The notes: generated by a model not told the origin, from the letters alone. A stretch of DNA of 64,000 nucleotides from Mucor racemosus (GCA_027405735.1 JAPEHQ010000001.1:4030001-4094000), one strand, 5' to 3'. Shown: positions 46,471 to 59,168, counted from the first letter of the stretch. Numbers and translations: made by a program.

Positions 46471-47163
46471 TTTAAGCTGTAAAAACCAAAGTTGGAAGAA
46501 AAAATTATCGGTTTTTCCGAATTTATTCGAAAAATGCTATAGTGATAGTCTGTAGACAATTAATTATTATTTGTAGCCCTTAAAAATCTGTATCCAATCA
46601 GACTAATTTCAATAAGGGGGTTTTACTATTTTGTTATGAAAATTGCTCAAAATCACGATTTTTGGATGGGGGTTGGGGTCAAAAAACAAGAGTACACCTT
46701 CAAATCTTCACTACTCCTTGAAAAATTAATTTTTTTGAAAAAACTAAAAACGGATCTATATATATTGCTGCTCGCGATTATTTTTATGGAACTGACATTT
46801 TGTTTGATAACTTACTGGAAAATGATATTGATAATTTATACGTTTTTGGTGTGTTTTATGGGGTAAATCCTTTAAATTTTTACTATGGCACTATTTGTAT
46901 CTAACAAATAATATACCTATAATATAGACAAAAAACTTTTATTATAATTGCAAGTAATGTTTACTTGATAAAATCAATAGGTATGCTTGTTTTTCTGATA
47001 TTCCTATAATTTTTTGAACGGCTATATCTCCGCAAAAAAAATAGCTAAAAATATATAAATAGAACCATAGTTATTGCAGCATTAGCTTGTATTAGAATCC
47101 ACTCTTACCTCAGTATATGAAAAAAATTATGGGAAAAATGTTGGAAACCTGATTTTTAGGAAA

Positions 47164-47252
47164 AAAAATCCATTTTAACTTGTGGAGTGTAACTTTTTTA
47201 TGAGTGTAACTTTTTTTATGGAGTGTAACTGTTTTGGTTTATGGAGTGTAAC
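47164..47252 (+). repeat. Right arm of the ~30-bp inverted pair plus gagtgtaac tandem
   Basis: The first 30 bases are the inverted partner of 43757-43786. The nonamer gagtgtaac then recurs at 47185, 47202, 47221 and 47244, separated by T-rich spacers and atg. The repeated end motif looks like a decayed or multiplied terminal repeat. Confidence 0.6.
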
Positions 47253-49838
47253 TTTTATGACTGATGTCTCTCAACGCCTTTAAGTCGACCTAAATTACTT
47301 CAAAATGCTTCAAATAATGATGTTTTAATACTGCCCAATCAGTGAATGAATTTTGCCCAAAATTGAAGTTTTTTAACATATGGCAACTATTGTTAAAAAC
47401 GTCATTTAAACTGTTTAATACAGTATATAAGATGTTTTAATCAATTAATTGTACAAAATTTTGGATGTTTCCTAAAAGCTATATATGTACAAGGCTTTTA
47501 TAGTTTATTAATACAGACTGATTTGTTATATAGTCGAACTTAAATAAACTTAAACGAGTGATCGAAGATGTTAAATATTCAATGAAGGTTTGATTTATCG
47601 AGACTTTGTAAATTATTAAAATCAACGTAAAAAGTACCGTTTATTAAAATGAATTAGATTTGCTTGGATTTATATAGCTATTGGAATTATGTAATAAGAT
47701 CTAATGAACAGGGAGAGTATTATTAATCGATAAATGTGAATGGTAATATAATTAGAATAAACTTATGGATATTATATGTTGTTATGTTTCAGTAGGAATA
47801 TTGCTATAATTTATGTTTCATTATTAGTTCCTAGATGACAGGAACCAGCTACTGAACAATAATAGGACTTACTAGATCTGTCTATATTTGGAATATTGTA
47901 ATTCTAATAGATCACAGCATATATGGCAATGTTAACTGCGGGAATTAATAAGTAAACGTCCTGTTGATGTACAATCAAAATTGTAATGTAATATGTTTAC
48001 ATTCATTTTTCAAAAAATGTCAGAATTCGAATATTAATTTAAGTAACTGTAATCAAATAGGCATTTGAAAATGGGATTGTTGTCGAGCCCAGCTTATACT
48101 AGTAAATTTGGCTGGCAAAACCCAGTTCGACACCAATACTATTTGATAATCATAAATCTTTGTTTCTTGGATGAGTTGCTTTATTAATGGTTCATATTTA
48201 ATGGTCAAACAAATAGTAGACAGCGTTATCTATTGAATAATTTCTAATTTTTTAAAAAATATAATAGCTTTGGTTGGGTTGTTGATAAAACAAAATTCAT
48301 GATAGATAACTATTGGCATAAATTCAAACCTGAGTTGCACAAAAAATCAGTATTAATGAAAAGCTTTAGAGGCCTTTCTTTTTTTCAAAGATTGTAAATC
48401 GATTAACAAAATAAGGGTTACTAATGTTTTCTGCCTAATATAAACTATTTATTATACATCCATACTTTTTGCTTGAATAATGTCTCGAGTCTCGATTTTC
48501 AAGATTGCAACCAAAAGAAAATAGTCAATTGCATTGCATGTGTAACATCTGGGTAGCTGATGATAGTATATGTGAGGTTACAGAGAAAGATATTGCCATG
48601 ATTATATTGCACACTTGATAATATCTCAAGTATCGTAAGTAAAATAATATTTTTCTACCAGAAGCTATTTATTGAACGATGTTTTTTTAACTATTAGTAG
48701 TAACAATGTAACAATGTGATTCTAAACAGTTAGCCTACGATTCCATATGCTTGATGTGCATCATTTTATAACCTGATAAAACATAGAGGATCTTATAATA
48801 CATTTGTTTGATTATAATCTGAAACAACATTTTATGTATCATATATTTCCCTATTACTCTTTTTCGGCTTGTTGTGTAAACATATAAATGAAGTCGCATT
48901 GCATTACTTTCTTGATGTAAATCAATATTCATGTATATCATACAAATTTTATGACGTATAATATATGTAAATCAAATGATGGAAGGAATCACCCAAAATT
49001 TAATAAAATTAAACTATAATGGTGCATACTAAACTTATTACACTCTAAAATTAAACCGGTAAAATGGATTCATGTCGATCCAAACCATTAATTGAAAGGC
49101 ACCATATCAATTTAATACTAAAACATTTTAGCGCTTCTCCGCTATTGCCGATCATTATTAGTTGAAATCTAATTTTTTGCTTAATTTGTACATATTTCAT
49201 ATATTTGATATATTTTTTAATGGATTTGTCGTTGACTTATTTTCTGCAATTTGTTATGTTTGTGAAAAGTCATATTTGATTGTGTCTCGTTTTCAGGTTA
49301 TACGTGTATCTTTTTTCGGTTGGCAACTCCGAATGTTTGTTTGAGAGTCATGTTTATGATCATATTGTGCCCGTAATCCATGACAACATATTTAAAGATT
49401 ACCAATGGATCGTTATAGATGCAATCTAAAGGAATCTGACGTTTTATAGTGGTAAGCAGCCTTAAACAATCTATTTGAACCTTAGTTTTTTATGAGCTCA
49501 GATGCCAAGAGGTGTTAAAACAGTTAATTATAACGTTTGTGTTCACGCAGAAGAAAAATTTTTAATTGTTTGAGATTGTACATGTATAAACAGAAATAAG
49601 CAAGAGAAAGTGGATCGAATAGCAAAGAAATAAAAGGTAATAGAGAGGAGAAAAGGATTATTGGTTTAGGTCTGTGCGTTTTGATACAAAAAAAAATAAG
49701 ATATATAATGGTATAATGAATTCCTTTTTCTTTCTGAGGTGTAAATTACAGCGCTATTAATCATCGATTCAATTTTCTTCTCATTTCGTCATGTCAACCC
49801 AATAGAGACAGAGATTTCTAGTAATTCTACAATAATAT
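47253..49838. other. Gene desert, one palindromic element
   Basis: Only short frames without features occur. The complete palindromic element copy C lies at 48081-48132. Confidence 0.45.
48081..48132 (-). repeat. Palindromic 52-bp element, copy C (complete, inverted)
   Basis: It begins tgtcgagcccagcttatact and ends aacccagttcgaca. It is the reverse complement of copy B with a few changes; the arm pair tgtcgagcc/gttcgaca has one mismatch. Confidence 0.85.
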
Positions 49839-50867
49839 TTACAATCCAAGGGTGCCATCACCGAGGCCAGTTAATCCACCATTATCAATAGGACAAGCAA
49901 ATGTTGCCGATGATGATATAGTTGGATGAACTTTAATTACAAGAACTTTTGCTGTAAGTTTGATAGTGTAGTCAATGGTAATATCCTTTTTTTCACCACC
50001 AGACAAACCACATTTGTCAACCAAGTCATTCAACACCGATTGATCCACATCATAACTTGGGTTATATTCAAGAGCAAAGGGAAATGTAAAGTTGAAATTA
50101 CTGTATTTTGGTACATTTTGTTCTGCTAAATAACCCTTTCCGATATAAGTATGTCCACCATTGTCATTAGGATAATATGCCTATTTAGTCGAATATAAGT
50201 GACACAAGAAAAAAAAAAGGATAAAATGTTACAGAAATTCTAAATTTACCGTTGCGTTGATATCAGTGAGGTCTATACTGAGTAAGTTTGGATTGTTGAC
50301 GGCAACAATCAAACCAAAATTTATACTAATTCCGTCGCCTGTGAAACTAAACTGTGAGCCTGTGGTAGGTGTGGTTGAAACGCCTGCCATATCAACTGTA
50401 GGCATGATGAATGTGCCTGCAATGGCAGCAATAACAATGACAACAATTATAATAGAAATAATAATAAACCATAAAATGCCAGCAGCCCATATAGGCAAAC
50501 AACAAGCACAACACATGCAGCGAACACAACGATTTCTATCATCCATACGCCTCTTTTTTTTCTTTTCTCCGCCATTTTCCATATCAGCGTCGTGCTCTGA
50601 CCCCAATTCAGGCATTTGATTGCGTTCTTGACGTCAAAAAGTGATAAGAATATTTAATAAAATGACAGGTTAAGCTTAATTTATTTGAAATATTTTACCT
50701 TTATCCTGTAATTTATCCGAATAATAAGAATCCTCTGAATGATTCGGTTTTACTGTAGGTGTTGGTGAAGGTGACATGTGTTGATAATGTGTTGGTAAAT
50801 TTGGGGGTGGTCCCAACGTAGTTGAAGTAGGGTACATTTCTCTTTCTTCAATGTTTGGTGGAGCCAT
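49839..50867 (-). CDS. LEA2-type single-span membrane protein (3 exons)
   Basis: Exons 50699-50867, 50250-50626 and 49839-50180 join to 295 codons. A Pro/Ser-rich cytosolic head (about 1-75) is followed by a Lys-Lys-Lys-Lys-Arg-Arg patch and a Cys cluster (RCVRCMCCACCLP, about 89-101). One membrane segment follows (about 103-128, rich in Ile). The rest resembles a late-embryogenesis-abundant LEA14/LEA2 beta-sandwich, with INFGLIVAVNNPNLLSIDLTDINAT as its signature and four to five N-glycosylation-type sequons. Such proteins in plants (NDR1/HIN1-like) and fungi sit at membranes; their fungal role is poorly known to me. The Cys cluster next to the membrane is a likely palmitoylation site. Confidence 0.78.
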
Positions 50868-51140
50868 TTTTTTTATTATTATTATTATTTATTAAAAGAG
50901 AAAAAGGGGAAAAAAAGATAATCTTTTATATTTTTAGCTTTTAAAAAAACAGATTCGGATCCCGGATAATGTTTAGATTCATCGTTTTAAGAGGATAAAG
51001 TGATGGATGAATGATGCTGCTGCATTTTCTCTATTGATTTACAGTGCACTGCAAGCTTAAATTAAATTACAATCTCCGAACGAGCTTTTCTTACGCCGTG
51101 TAAACAATGAAACATGACCAAACAAAGTATTTTTTATTAT

Positions 51141-52478
51141 TTAAAAAATACTAACAGATAGATTTGGGTTTCCTCTCATATAGTTAACTGCGATACGATA
51201 GAACGAAAAACGTTCCATGTACAAATATCCGGTTAAGATGTAAGGCACCACAAATAAATGACATGTTATTGCCATACAGAAAACAGTGTATAACTGTCCC
51301 AAAAATCCTCGACTAAAGAATTTATCTCCAATGCTGATACCGCAGACCTGAACAACAAAAAACATAAATTGAAGTCCACAAGCAGGCAATGGTGATCCAA
51401 AGTAAAGGGAAGATCCGGTAGCTGCGTATAAAAAGTACTCGTGCATAATGCCGGACATGACAAATACGGATAAAGCGGGCAACCAACGAGGAGGTTTACA
51501 ATTGAAAAAGAGTTGTACCGCTGCACGAATAGGTTTATAACCAAGTCTATAAAAGCAATCATTGTAAAATGTGTGCCAACGTCTGCCCCAGAAATCACGG
51601 AGAGAATGTGCTGTCCAAGGCGAATCAAAAAGAACTTGCATACTAAATGTACTTTCAATATAACCCTTCACTGCTCGAATGCCACGAATTCTTTTTAAAA
51701 TAGCCTTTGATTTAGCAATATTCTTGGTGTTTAACTTCTGAGAATCCTTTCCCAGTTGCCATCTTTCCAATGTAGGCAAACATTTGTAAATTACAGCATA
51801 TGTAATCATGAATGTATCATAAGTTACCTGTAACTGAGTTTGGATATAGACGCAGAACAACATGCTCATGAGGACACTAATTGCGATACAACCCCAGGTC
51901 AAGGGTTCGGCAAGTGCTAATGATGCGGCTTTTTCAGTTTGGCCTAATATAGAATAAACCTTGGACAAAAAAGCAGAGAAAACACGGATAGGACGTTGAG
52001 CATCAGCATAATTAAATGCAAAATCAATCATATCAAACAAGATTTGGTGTTTCAAAAGGGCCCAAATTAAAGATCCAAATTTGATATCATCTACATAATC
52101 TGAAGTTGCACAAGGCTCCAATTCTAACGTTTTTGGGGCATTTACATTGCGATTTCTCCAGTCAGATAAAGTAAAAATAAAGGGACGTTGACGTCTTTCC
52201 TCCATAGACATACTAAAAACCCATACACCCATCTTCATTGATGTTGCCCATGCCCATACTGATGTACTTATCAAGCAAAGGTAGGAAAACTGACCTGCAT
52301 AGTAAATTGGGATGGCTAAACCTGTAAACCAAAGCACAGCTAACATGGCATCTTGAATGATATTTCTTCTTTTAACTGGTAAGGATAACACCATAAACAT
52401 AAAACTAGGTGCCATAGCTGTTGCAACGTAGGCTGGTATACTCATTGGATAACTACTAGCCATTGCTGTCGTTACCAT
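51141..52478 (-). CDS. Wax-synthase-like membrane-bound O-acyltransferase (single exon)
   Basis: A 445-codon intronless frame with many hydrophobic segments. The core motif RDFWGRRWHTFYNDCFYRLGYKP (about residues 294-317) and the putative catalytic His in MSGIMHEY (His346) place it in the MBOAT/wax-synthase domain group (fungal and plant wax ester synthases, Tri7-like acyltransferases). It would transfer an acyl chain to an alcohol within the ER membrane; the substrate is not readable. The lack of introns stands out in this intron-rich region. It has the same orientation as the LEA2-type gene, 273 bases upstream of it. Confidence 0.86.
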   Translation of the reverse strand: MVTTAMASSYPMSIPAYVATAMAPSFMFMVLSLPVKRRNIIQDAMLAVLWFTGLAIPIYYAGQFSYLCLISTSVWAWATSMKMGVWVFSMSMEERRQRPFIFTLSDWRNRNVNAPKTLELEPCATSDYVDDIKFGSLIWALLKHQILFDMIDFAFNYADAQRPIRVFSAFLSKVYSILGQTEKAASLALAEPLTWGCIAISVLMSMLFCVYIQTQLQVTYDTFMITYAVIYKCLPTLERWQLGKDSQKLNTKNIAKSKAILKRIRGIRAVKGYIESTFSMQVLFDSPWTAHSLRDFWGRRWHTFYNDCFYRLGYKPIRAAVQLFFNCKPPRWLPALSVFVMSGIMHEYFLYAATGSSLYFGSPLPACGLQFMFFVVQVCGISIGDKFFSRGFLGQLYTVFCMAITCHLFVVPYILTGYLYMERFSFYRIAVNYMRGNPNLSVSIF

Positions 52479-54816
52479 GGTGATTCTTTAAATGATTGAT
52501 TGGTTGGTTGATTAATATGAATGAAAATGCGAAAAAAAATGATAGTAGATATATATATACAATAAATTATAGAAAATAAAGAACTTATTTCTCTATATCG
52601 TAAAGGAAAAGAAATGAGATCAAAAATAAAATGTCTATAATAATATCAAAAAGAAGAGAAATTTTCTGTTAGTTTCTTTATCTCTTTTATATATATAGCT
52701 TCCGGTAAAATTTCTCCGGCTAAATATTTTCAGATTGAAATTCATTAAATTTAGCATATAATTATATGCCTGATTGAACGGATAAGATAAAACAGACTCG
52801 CCCCTGAATATAAATATATACACAAGCCCTCCTTATTATAAACCGTTTTGGTAATTACTTTTGGATTCAAAAATATAACATCAAAACAATGAATTATACA
52901 ATCGACAAATCCGGCTTTATTGTTTCTATTTGACATGCCTGAGACCAAACTCAGTTGAACAATTCCAAATGTATTCGAAATTAAACAAAGCCTATTTGAT
53001 AATAAAAAGATGCATTGAAATAATTCATTCGCTATGTTGTATGTTGCATGTTACGTGATCATATGATGTATTCCTGGATCGATCAGTTGTTTTTTATTTG
53101 AAATATTCATGGAATATTTTCTTTATATCAATATCCCGTAAAATGGAGAAAATTGGTTTCATTAATATGTATTTGAAAAGAGCTTGGTCCAATCATACTA
53201 AATATACCTAAGCATATAACCAAAAAAAGGGGAGGGAGATCCTTATATACATATATAGAAACCTAAACTTCATTACAAATTTAAATACAAAATGCATAAT
53301 GTTTTTGTATATGTATAATTCAGTGATATTCTCGTTACACAGATATGAGCTGCTCAATGTATTCATATCAAGAGAGATACTGCCCTATTATAAATTTACT
53401 GTAAACATTAGACATATGATTTGCTTTGTGACCAAAATAAATTTATTTTTAAATCCACATAGTGGGAAATAGGCTCGGAATCATTCGGCGACAATTTAAG
53501 CTACTACGCATCAGCAAATGGTCTGTGTTTAGTAGGTTACACGATGTTATATCGTTGCAGTATCATTATAGAGACAATATACAAACCAAATGTATAGTAT
53601 CGTATAAAATTAATCAAGCATTTATTTGATTAAACAGCACAATGCATTTCACATTCATATTAAATTCTCCCCAATTAAGAGTTACACCTATATAAGACGA
53701 GGTAGTAGTGTTTGGATTAGATGCAGTGATTAAGCCCAAAACTTTAGAGTTACGAAAGCACGCCAGAGGGATTCGTCATTTGTTAGTTTTTAGACTTTTT
53801 AACAAAAGACGTTTGACTTTTTCGCTAAACATTTGGCGTACAAAAATAGACGCTTTAATATAAAAAATATGCATAGAATGAAATATCAGCATCCATTATT
53901 CAATACTTGTTAGTCAATGAAAGAGCTAAGATGTACATCATATAATATATATTCTCAATTATGTATATTTCTGCTGAAATAGCGAAAAAAAACGGTACCT
54001 TCAAAGGATTGTTTTATGCACTTTTTGCACAAATCTGAAGCTCAAAATACATCCAAAACATTTCTTGCGACAGGTACCTTCTTGCTATATTTTTATTTCA
54101 AATTTTTGAGGTCATGAAAAATATGATGAACGATCGCGTCGAAACCCTTACAGATATAAGCAAAATTGGATGAAATCGCTTAATCCCTATTTTGGCCCTA
54201 AAATGGGATATTTTATTATCCTTTACATCTACTACATATCCTCTACATATACTAAGGCAAAAATGACCATCAAACATACCATGTGATTTGTGAAAACCGC
54301 TCTTAAAAAATAAATACATATTCTTTTATTTACTATTTAATGCAAGAAAGAGGTATATACCAACTAATGCAAATTGTCATTTAGGTATTTTGCGGAACGT
54401 AAAATCGCATTATTATCCAAATCGATATCACTAACAAAAATATGCGATAAAATGAATAATTTAGATGAATTGTATAAATTAAAATTTTCAGTAAGTGTAT
54501 AAATATACTTTAAGATAAAATAATATAAAAAAAAATTGATGCCAGATTTGTTTTGGTCGACTTTAAATCCTCTTCAAAATTTAAAATTTAAAATTTGTAA
54601 AATCAGCTCTGTTTGGGGGGGGGGGGTAATCAAGAGCGCCAAAGTTCATCAAAATACGGATTCTAACACATTTCACAGTGCCGTAGAGCTATAGCAAGTA
54701 TATAGTGTTTTATCTAAACTATTAAATTGGTGTTTTATAACATTGCTTGCTGATATACTACATGTAATTTAAGACTAGAAAAAATGTCTGCCATATCATA
54801 CATGCATTGAAAAAAA
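52479..54816. other. Gene desert, nothing recognised
   Basis: AT-rich DNA with only short frames. A G run of about 13 bases occurs near 54614-54627. No match to R1 or the palindromic element was seen here. Confidence 0.45.
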
Positions 54817-55505
54817 ATTGCAAAATCTAGCCCTAAGGGTGACACCGTAATTGAGCTTGGCGAGATCAAACGGCTATATTTCTTATATACTATGATATAT
54901 CTAAGTTTTTAATAAAAAATGTATTTTTCTTCAACTTTTTCTTATATTTAACCATATGCGGTCTGAAAATTCAGTTTTTGTAGCGGACATTTTCGGGGCT
55001 CATTTGATCCTTGTCAACGCTCATGATTTTGATCAAAAAACAGAAAAATCAAATTTTAATACCAAAATCAACGCTTAAATATACTACATTGTGAGAGAAA
55101 ATTGTAGTCATAACTAATATACATTTTGTAAAAGCTTAATATTAGATGTTAGATAATAAAACTTTGTACTTTTGCCCCAAAAACGGTTTTTTTGTTAAAG
55201 GATTTTCATGTAATGTTTTGTAATGAAAACATTTTTTGTAATTAATTAAACAAATAGCGTACTAAATTCTGTATATGTGCATATTTTTCGTTTTTATGAT
55301 TGGTAGTATAATTGACTACAAATTTGCAAATTCAGAAAAAAAAATTGGAAAATGTCAAAAATTAATGATCTGGACAAGAATAATTTTTGAAATTAATATT
55401 CCGCTTATAAGCCTTGTAAGTCTTAAGAATAAGACATTTTACGATACTTGAAAACTTCTCCAAGCATCTACGATGCTGTACCCACTCGATTCAAGTTTAT
55501 TACTG
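54817..55505 (+). repeat. Dispersed repeat R2, copy 3
   Basis: Starts attgcaaaatctagcccta with the gtaattgagcttggcgagat block and ends ctacgatgctgtacccactc then tcaagtttattactg. It matches copy 2 over its full length, with substitutions and small indels. Confidence 0.85.
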
Positions 55506-56785
55506 TAAATCTTTACATCTTTTAATGCTGTGAAATAGTTTATTTGATGTCAATGAATTTTTACTTTTTAATTATTGCGCCAGAGTTGATTTACATTATA
55601 AAAATTGCAAAAGCGAGCCCCCAGGGCGACGCCGTAATTGAGCGTAGCGAGATCAAACGGCTTGTGTCTTTCTTAAGTCAAAAATGACTGAATTTTCTAT
55701 AAAATTGTTTATTCAGCTATCAATTATTCTCAATTTAGACTTTTGTGGAAAAACTAGTTTTTTCTACTTTTTGAAATTGTGCAATTTTTTCAATGAGAGG
55801 ATTTTTAATAATTACCACCATTCAATCCACAATCCAAAGCTCTATATATGAGTATTGATGAGCATTGTATATTTAGGTAGAAATTTGTTGAGAAATTTGC
55901 GAAATGTCATTTTTTTCGGAAATGACGAGTAGAACAGAAATCGGGTATTTGAATCCATTTTTGATTCAGAACCATGTTTTCAGAGGTTAGAAAACCTTAC
56001 AAAAGTAAGTTGCAGTCAATTTTATAGAGAAAATAAAAATACTGAAATAAACTATGTATGTTATGCATTAATTTCAAGAAATCAAATATTTTCAAACTTG
56101 ATTTAAAGTCGGAATAAAATTCTATAAAAAAATCTCATATGATGGGATGAGAAGCCTCATTGTTTTCGAAATGCTAATATCTAACAGAAAGGTAAATCTT
56201 TCATGTAAAGAGCTCTAAAAGTCCCAAATTTATAACTCTGGCATCTATAATATTCCTAAGTTTACTGCACATGCATGGCTTTACATCTCAATCAATTCTT
56301 TTTATTATGATTTTCCATTGTGATACATAATTGCAATAATGATCCATAGGTATGTTGAGCATAGCATTATATGATGCATACGTTTTAAAACCTCAAATAC
56401 ATAATAATGAACAGAATTATTTTCATATGAATAGAACAATGGCTTATTTGTGCCCTTTATGTAGTTCCTACATTATTATTGCTTTCCTAACGACAAAAGT
56501 TACATTTACAACCCAGGTCCTTCTTTTGCTTCTTCAAGGAGTCATTGAATCCACAATGAAATACTTAGGTGCATTTAGTTTGTCTATTTTTACGCTTATA
56601 AGATATTACAGGACAAAATGTATAATGAATCTCGAGCTTTGATTATAATAAAGTTCAATGTATCCAGTAAATGTGCACTAAATTGATTGGACAATGGCAT
56701 CATATCAAAATCCTCAAATTCTACCGGATTTGTACCCAGTTTTGTTTTTCCCTTACACACTTCTTTTACATCTTTAAATATATTT
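55506..56785. other. Intergenic with solo R2 end; SEC12 promoter at right
   Basis: A solo R2 end lies at 55603-55662. A 96-codon frame at 56352-56642 has a hydrophobic middle but no recognisable feature. The SEC12 frame is open upstream to 56687, but the family start fits 56786. Confidence 0.45.
55603..55662 (+). repeat. Solo R2 end, about 60 bp
   Basis: Best-kept form of the R2 left end: attgcaaaagcgagccc, then gcgacgccgtaattgagcgt and agcgagatcaaacggct. It lies about 100 bases right of R2 copy 3. Confidence 0.72.
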
Positions 56786-58549
56786 ATGAGCTGTCCTACT
56801 TTTAAAGTATCTGTTGGAATTCCAGTATTTGGCCTTGGATTCACTACTAAAAACCAACTAATTATTGGTGGTGGAGGCGGTGCTTCTCGCTCAGGTGTCA
56901 AGAATAAATTGGTAATTTTAACCAAAATGATTCAATTTACAGTAAACTCATTAGCGTATAGGTTTCTTATAAAATTGATACTCGCCGTAAAGATTTAGAA
57001 GAAGATGCTACTTTTGACTTTGCAGCAACTGAGGACGCGCCCATGTGCCTTGATGTACATCCTTCCGTAAGTTCATTGTTTGGAATACTCTCTTTTATAG
57101 AATTCTGAATTATGATAAATATAGAGCCCTTATGTTGTTGCAGGAGTGAATGGATCTGAGGAAGACATGAAAATTGGCACAAATAAGAACTGCCGTACAT
57201 TCAAGATTTTAGAAGACAAGTAGGCTTTGTTGAATTAATAGCTATTTGAGACATGAAATAACTCATCCACACATTATAGACTTGAAATGGAAAAGGCTGT
57301 CAACACATTGGAGAGTAGAAAAGCAGAAGATTATCAGGTAATTTAAGTATATCGAGTTGAAAAAAAAAGAGGAGAGGTTAAATGAAAGCTTAGAGAGTTG
57401 TTCGATTCAACGAGAGCGGAACTTTAGTTGCCACAGGAACCACTGATGGCCGAGTACAAGTATTCAAATATCCAGAATTTGAGAGTATTTCCCAAGCAAT
57501 TACAGTTTCAAAGGACGACGAAGTTTTAGATGTTGATGTCAATCTTGAAAACGAAAAACTTACCTGTGTATTAAGGGATGGTTTGAAATTAATCAACCTT
57601 CGAGGAAAGAATGTGGGTCAAGTTGTTCAAACAATCTCTAGTTCCACAATCATTAAAAAGAGCGCAGCTCATTTTAGAGCATTTAGGTAAATGTTGTCTA
57701 CATAGCAAAATATACATGTAAACGTTTATATTAACTAAATATTGTATAAAAGATATGGTCGTGGATTTACAAAGGATTTTGGTTTTGCCGTCGTCAATGG
57801 CATCACAAAGCCTGGAGCTTATATTGTCAAGTACGATGCCTATTCACTCGATCAAATCAAGATCATTAAAGTAGGAAACAAGCCGATTACTGCTTTTGCA
57901 ATCAGTCAAGATGGCGCTGTTTTAGCGTTTGCATCTGCAGATTTGAGCATTACTTTATTGGATGCCCTTTCATTCAGAGTAAGTTGTATCATTTATCAAG
58001 AAATCATTTCTTTTTATAAACTAAATATTGAAATTATAGACTCTTACCAAAGTCAAAGATGCTCACGGATTCTCAATTACATGTATCGCTGTTAGCCCTG
58101 ATAGACGTCTATTAGCAAGTGCTTCAGCTGACAACACATGTCGTATTGTTTCTCTTCCAGTCCAATTTGGTACTGGCTTATCTATCAATCCTCTTCATAC
58201 ATTACTTTTAGCATGTGTAGTTGCTGCCATCTTGGTTTGGATTCTAAACTTTATTGATCTTCAACCATTTTATAATCTAGATGATGGCAAGGATGTTATT
58301 GAAGTATCAGATGCTACTAAAGCAATTGTGCCACAAATTACATCTTCAGTTTATGAATCTTCCAGTATCGATAGCATAATTGAATCCATGGCTACTGAAA
58401 CACCTGTAATCCAAGTTGCTTCCCAAGAACCTGTTGTTGTAACTGAAAAAGGAGAGAAAGCCTCTATAAAGGTAGAAAAGCCTAATGCTATCCATAAATC
58501 CAAAACTATCCACGTGGAAACAAGCAATAATAATAGAGATGAATTATAA
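56786..58549 (+). CDS. SEC12: Sec12/PREB, Sar1 guanine nucleotide exchange factor (7 exons)
   Basis: Exons 56786-56911, 56962-57066, 57125-57219, 57280-57337, 57394-57686, 57753-57978 and 58040-58549 join to 470 codons. Sec12 sits in the ER membrane and loads Sar1 with GTP to begin COPII vesicle budding. The start MSCPTFKVSVGIPVFGLGF and the loop IIGGGGGASRSGVKNKL (about residues 28-42) are the Sec12/PREB signature, binding the potassium that supports exchange. WD40-type blades follow (VRFNESGTLVATGTTDGRVQVF; AISQDGAVLAFASADLSI; CIAVSPDRRLLASASADNTCRI). A single membrane segment (about 353-372, LHTLLLACVVAAILVWILNF) leaves a lumenal tail of about 95 residues, Ser/Thr/Val-rich and without HDEL. 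The gene is convergent with the 77-aa gene. Confidence 0.92.
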
Positions 58550-58686
58550 ACCTGTCAATATTCATAATACTAATAAAATATAATCAATAAATAAAAGAAT
58601 AATATGTAAATCTATTTCATCGAAATTCGTTTTTATTTATATATATATATCGTCTTTGTTGTGTAAATGGGTTGGTAAATTGCATC

Positions 58687-59168
58687 TTATTTTTGTTGAT
58701 CTTTGAATTGCTTGGACCACTAAAGGATAATCGAGGTTAGTTAATAACAAACATGCAATTATAAATTTTCTATTTACCATCATGGAAGGAATCCAACGCT
58801 TAGGTTGTTGATAACGAACCTAAAAAAATGTTATTAGCAAGCTATCAAATGTTCAATATCAATCAAACTTACCTCTTTATCAGCAGAGACTTTCCAGACA
58901 GCACCAAGAGTAACTGCCATACCGATAGCAGCAACAATAGTGTTTGTCTTCCAGGTCTTGGGTCTGGACCACCAACCACCGGCAGGAGACCTACATTATG
59001 AATAGTAAAAAGTTAATAAAAATGTGGGGAAATCTCAAATTCCATTAAATTACCAAACGTCTTTAGGATAAGGATAACGACTAACAGCACCCTAATAAAA
59101 AATCAATGTTGGTTGGTTTCTTGTTTATTTCTTTATTATTATATAGATATCATGTCAGTATTTACCAT
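58687..59168 (-). CDS. 77-aa single-span protein, mitochondrial-type, function unknown (5 exons)
   Basis: Exons 59166-59168, 59054-59091, 58873-58990, 58778-58819 and 58687-58719 join to 77 codons; every junction is GT-AG and in frame. The product begins MGAVSRYPYPKDVWSPAGGW, has one hydrophobic stretch (about 32-46, IVAAIGMAVTLGAVW), and ends KRWIPSMMWSKQFKDQQK. The Trp-rich PKDVWSPxGGWW and PSMxWSKQF blocks look like a small conserved fungal family, perhaps a respiratory-chain accessory subunit, but I cannot name it with confidence. Five exons for 77 residues, one of them only the ATG, is extreme. It is too short per exon to show as a long open frame. Confidence 0.75.

Noticed and set aside
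56352..56642. 96-codon frame with hydrophobic middle before SEC12
   Set aside because: No family resemblance, no splice-compatible extension and no clear start context were seen.
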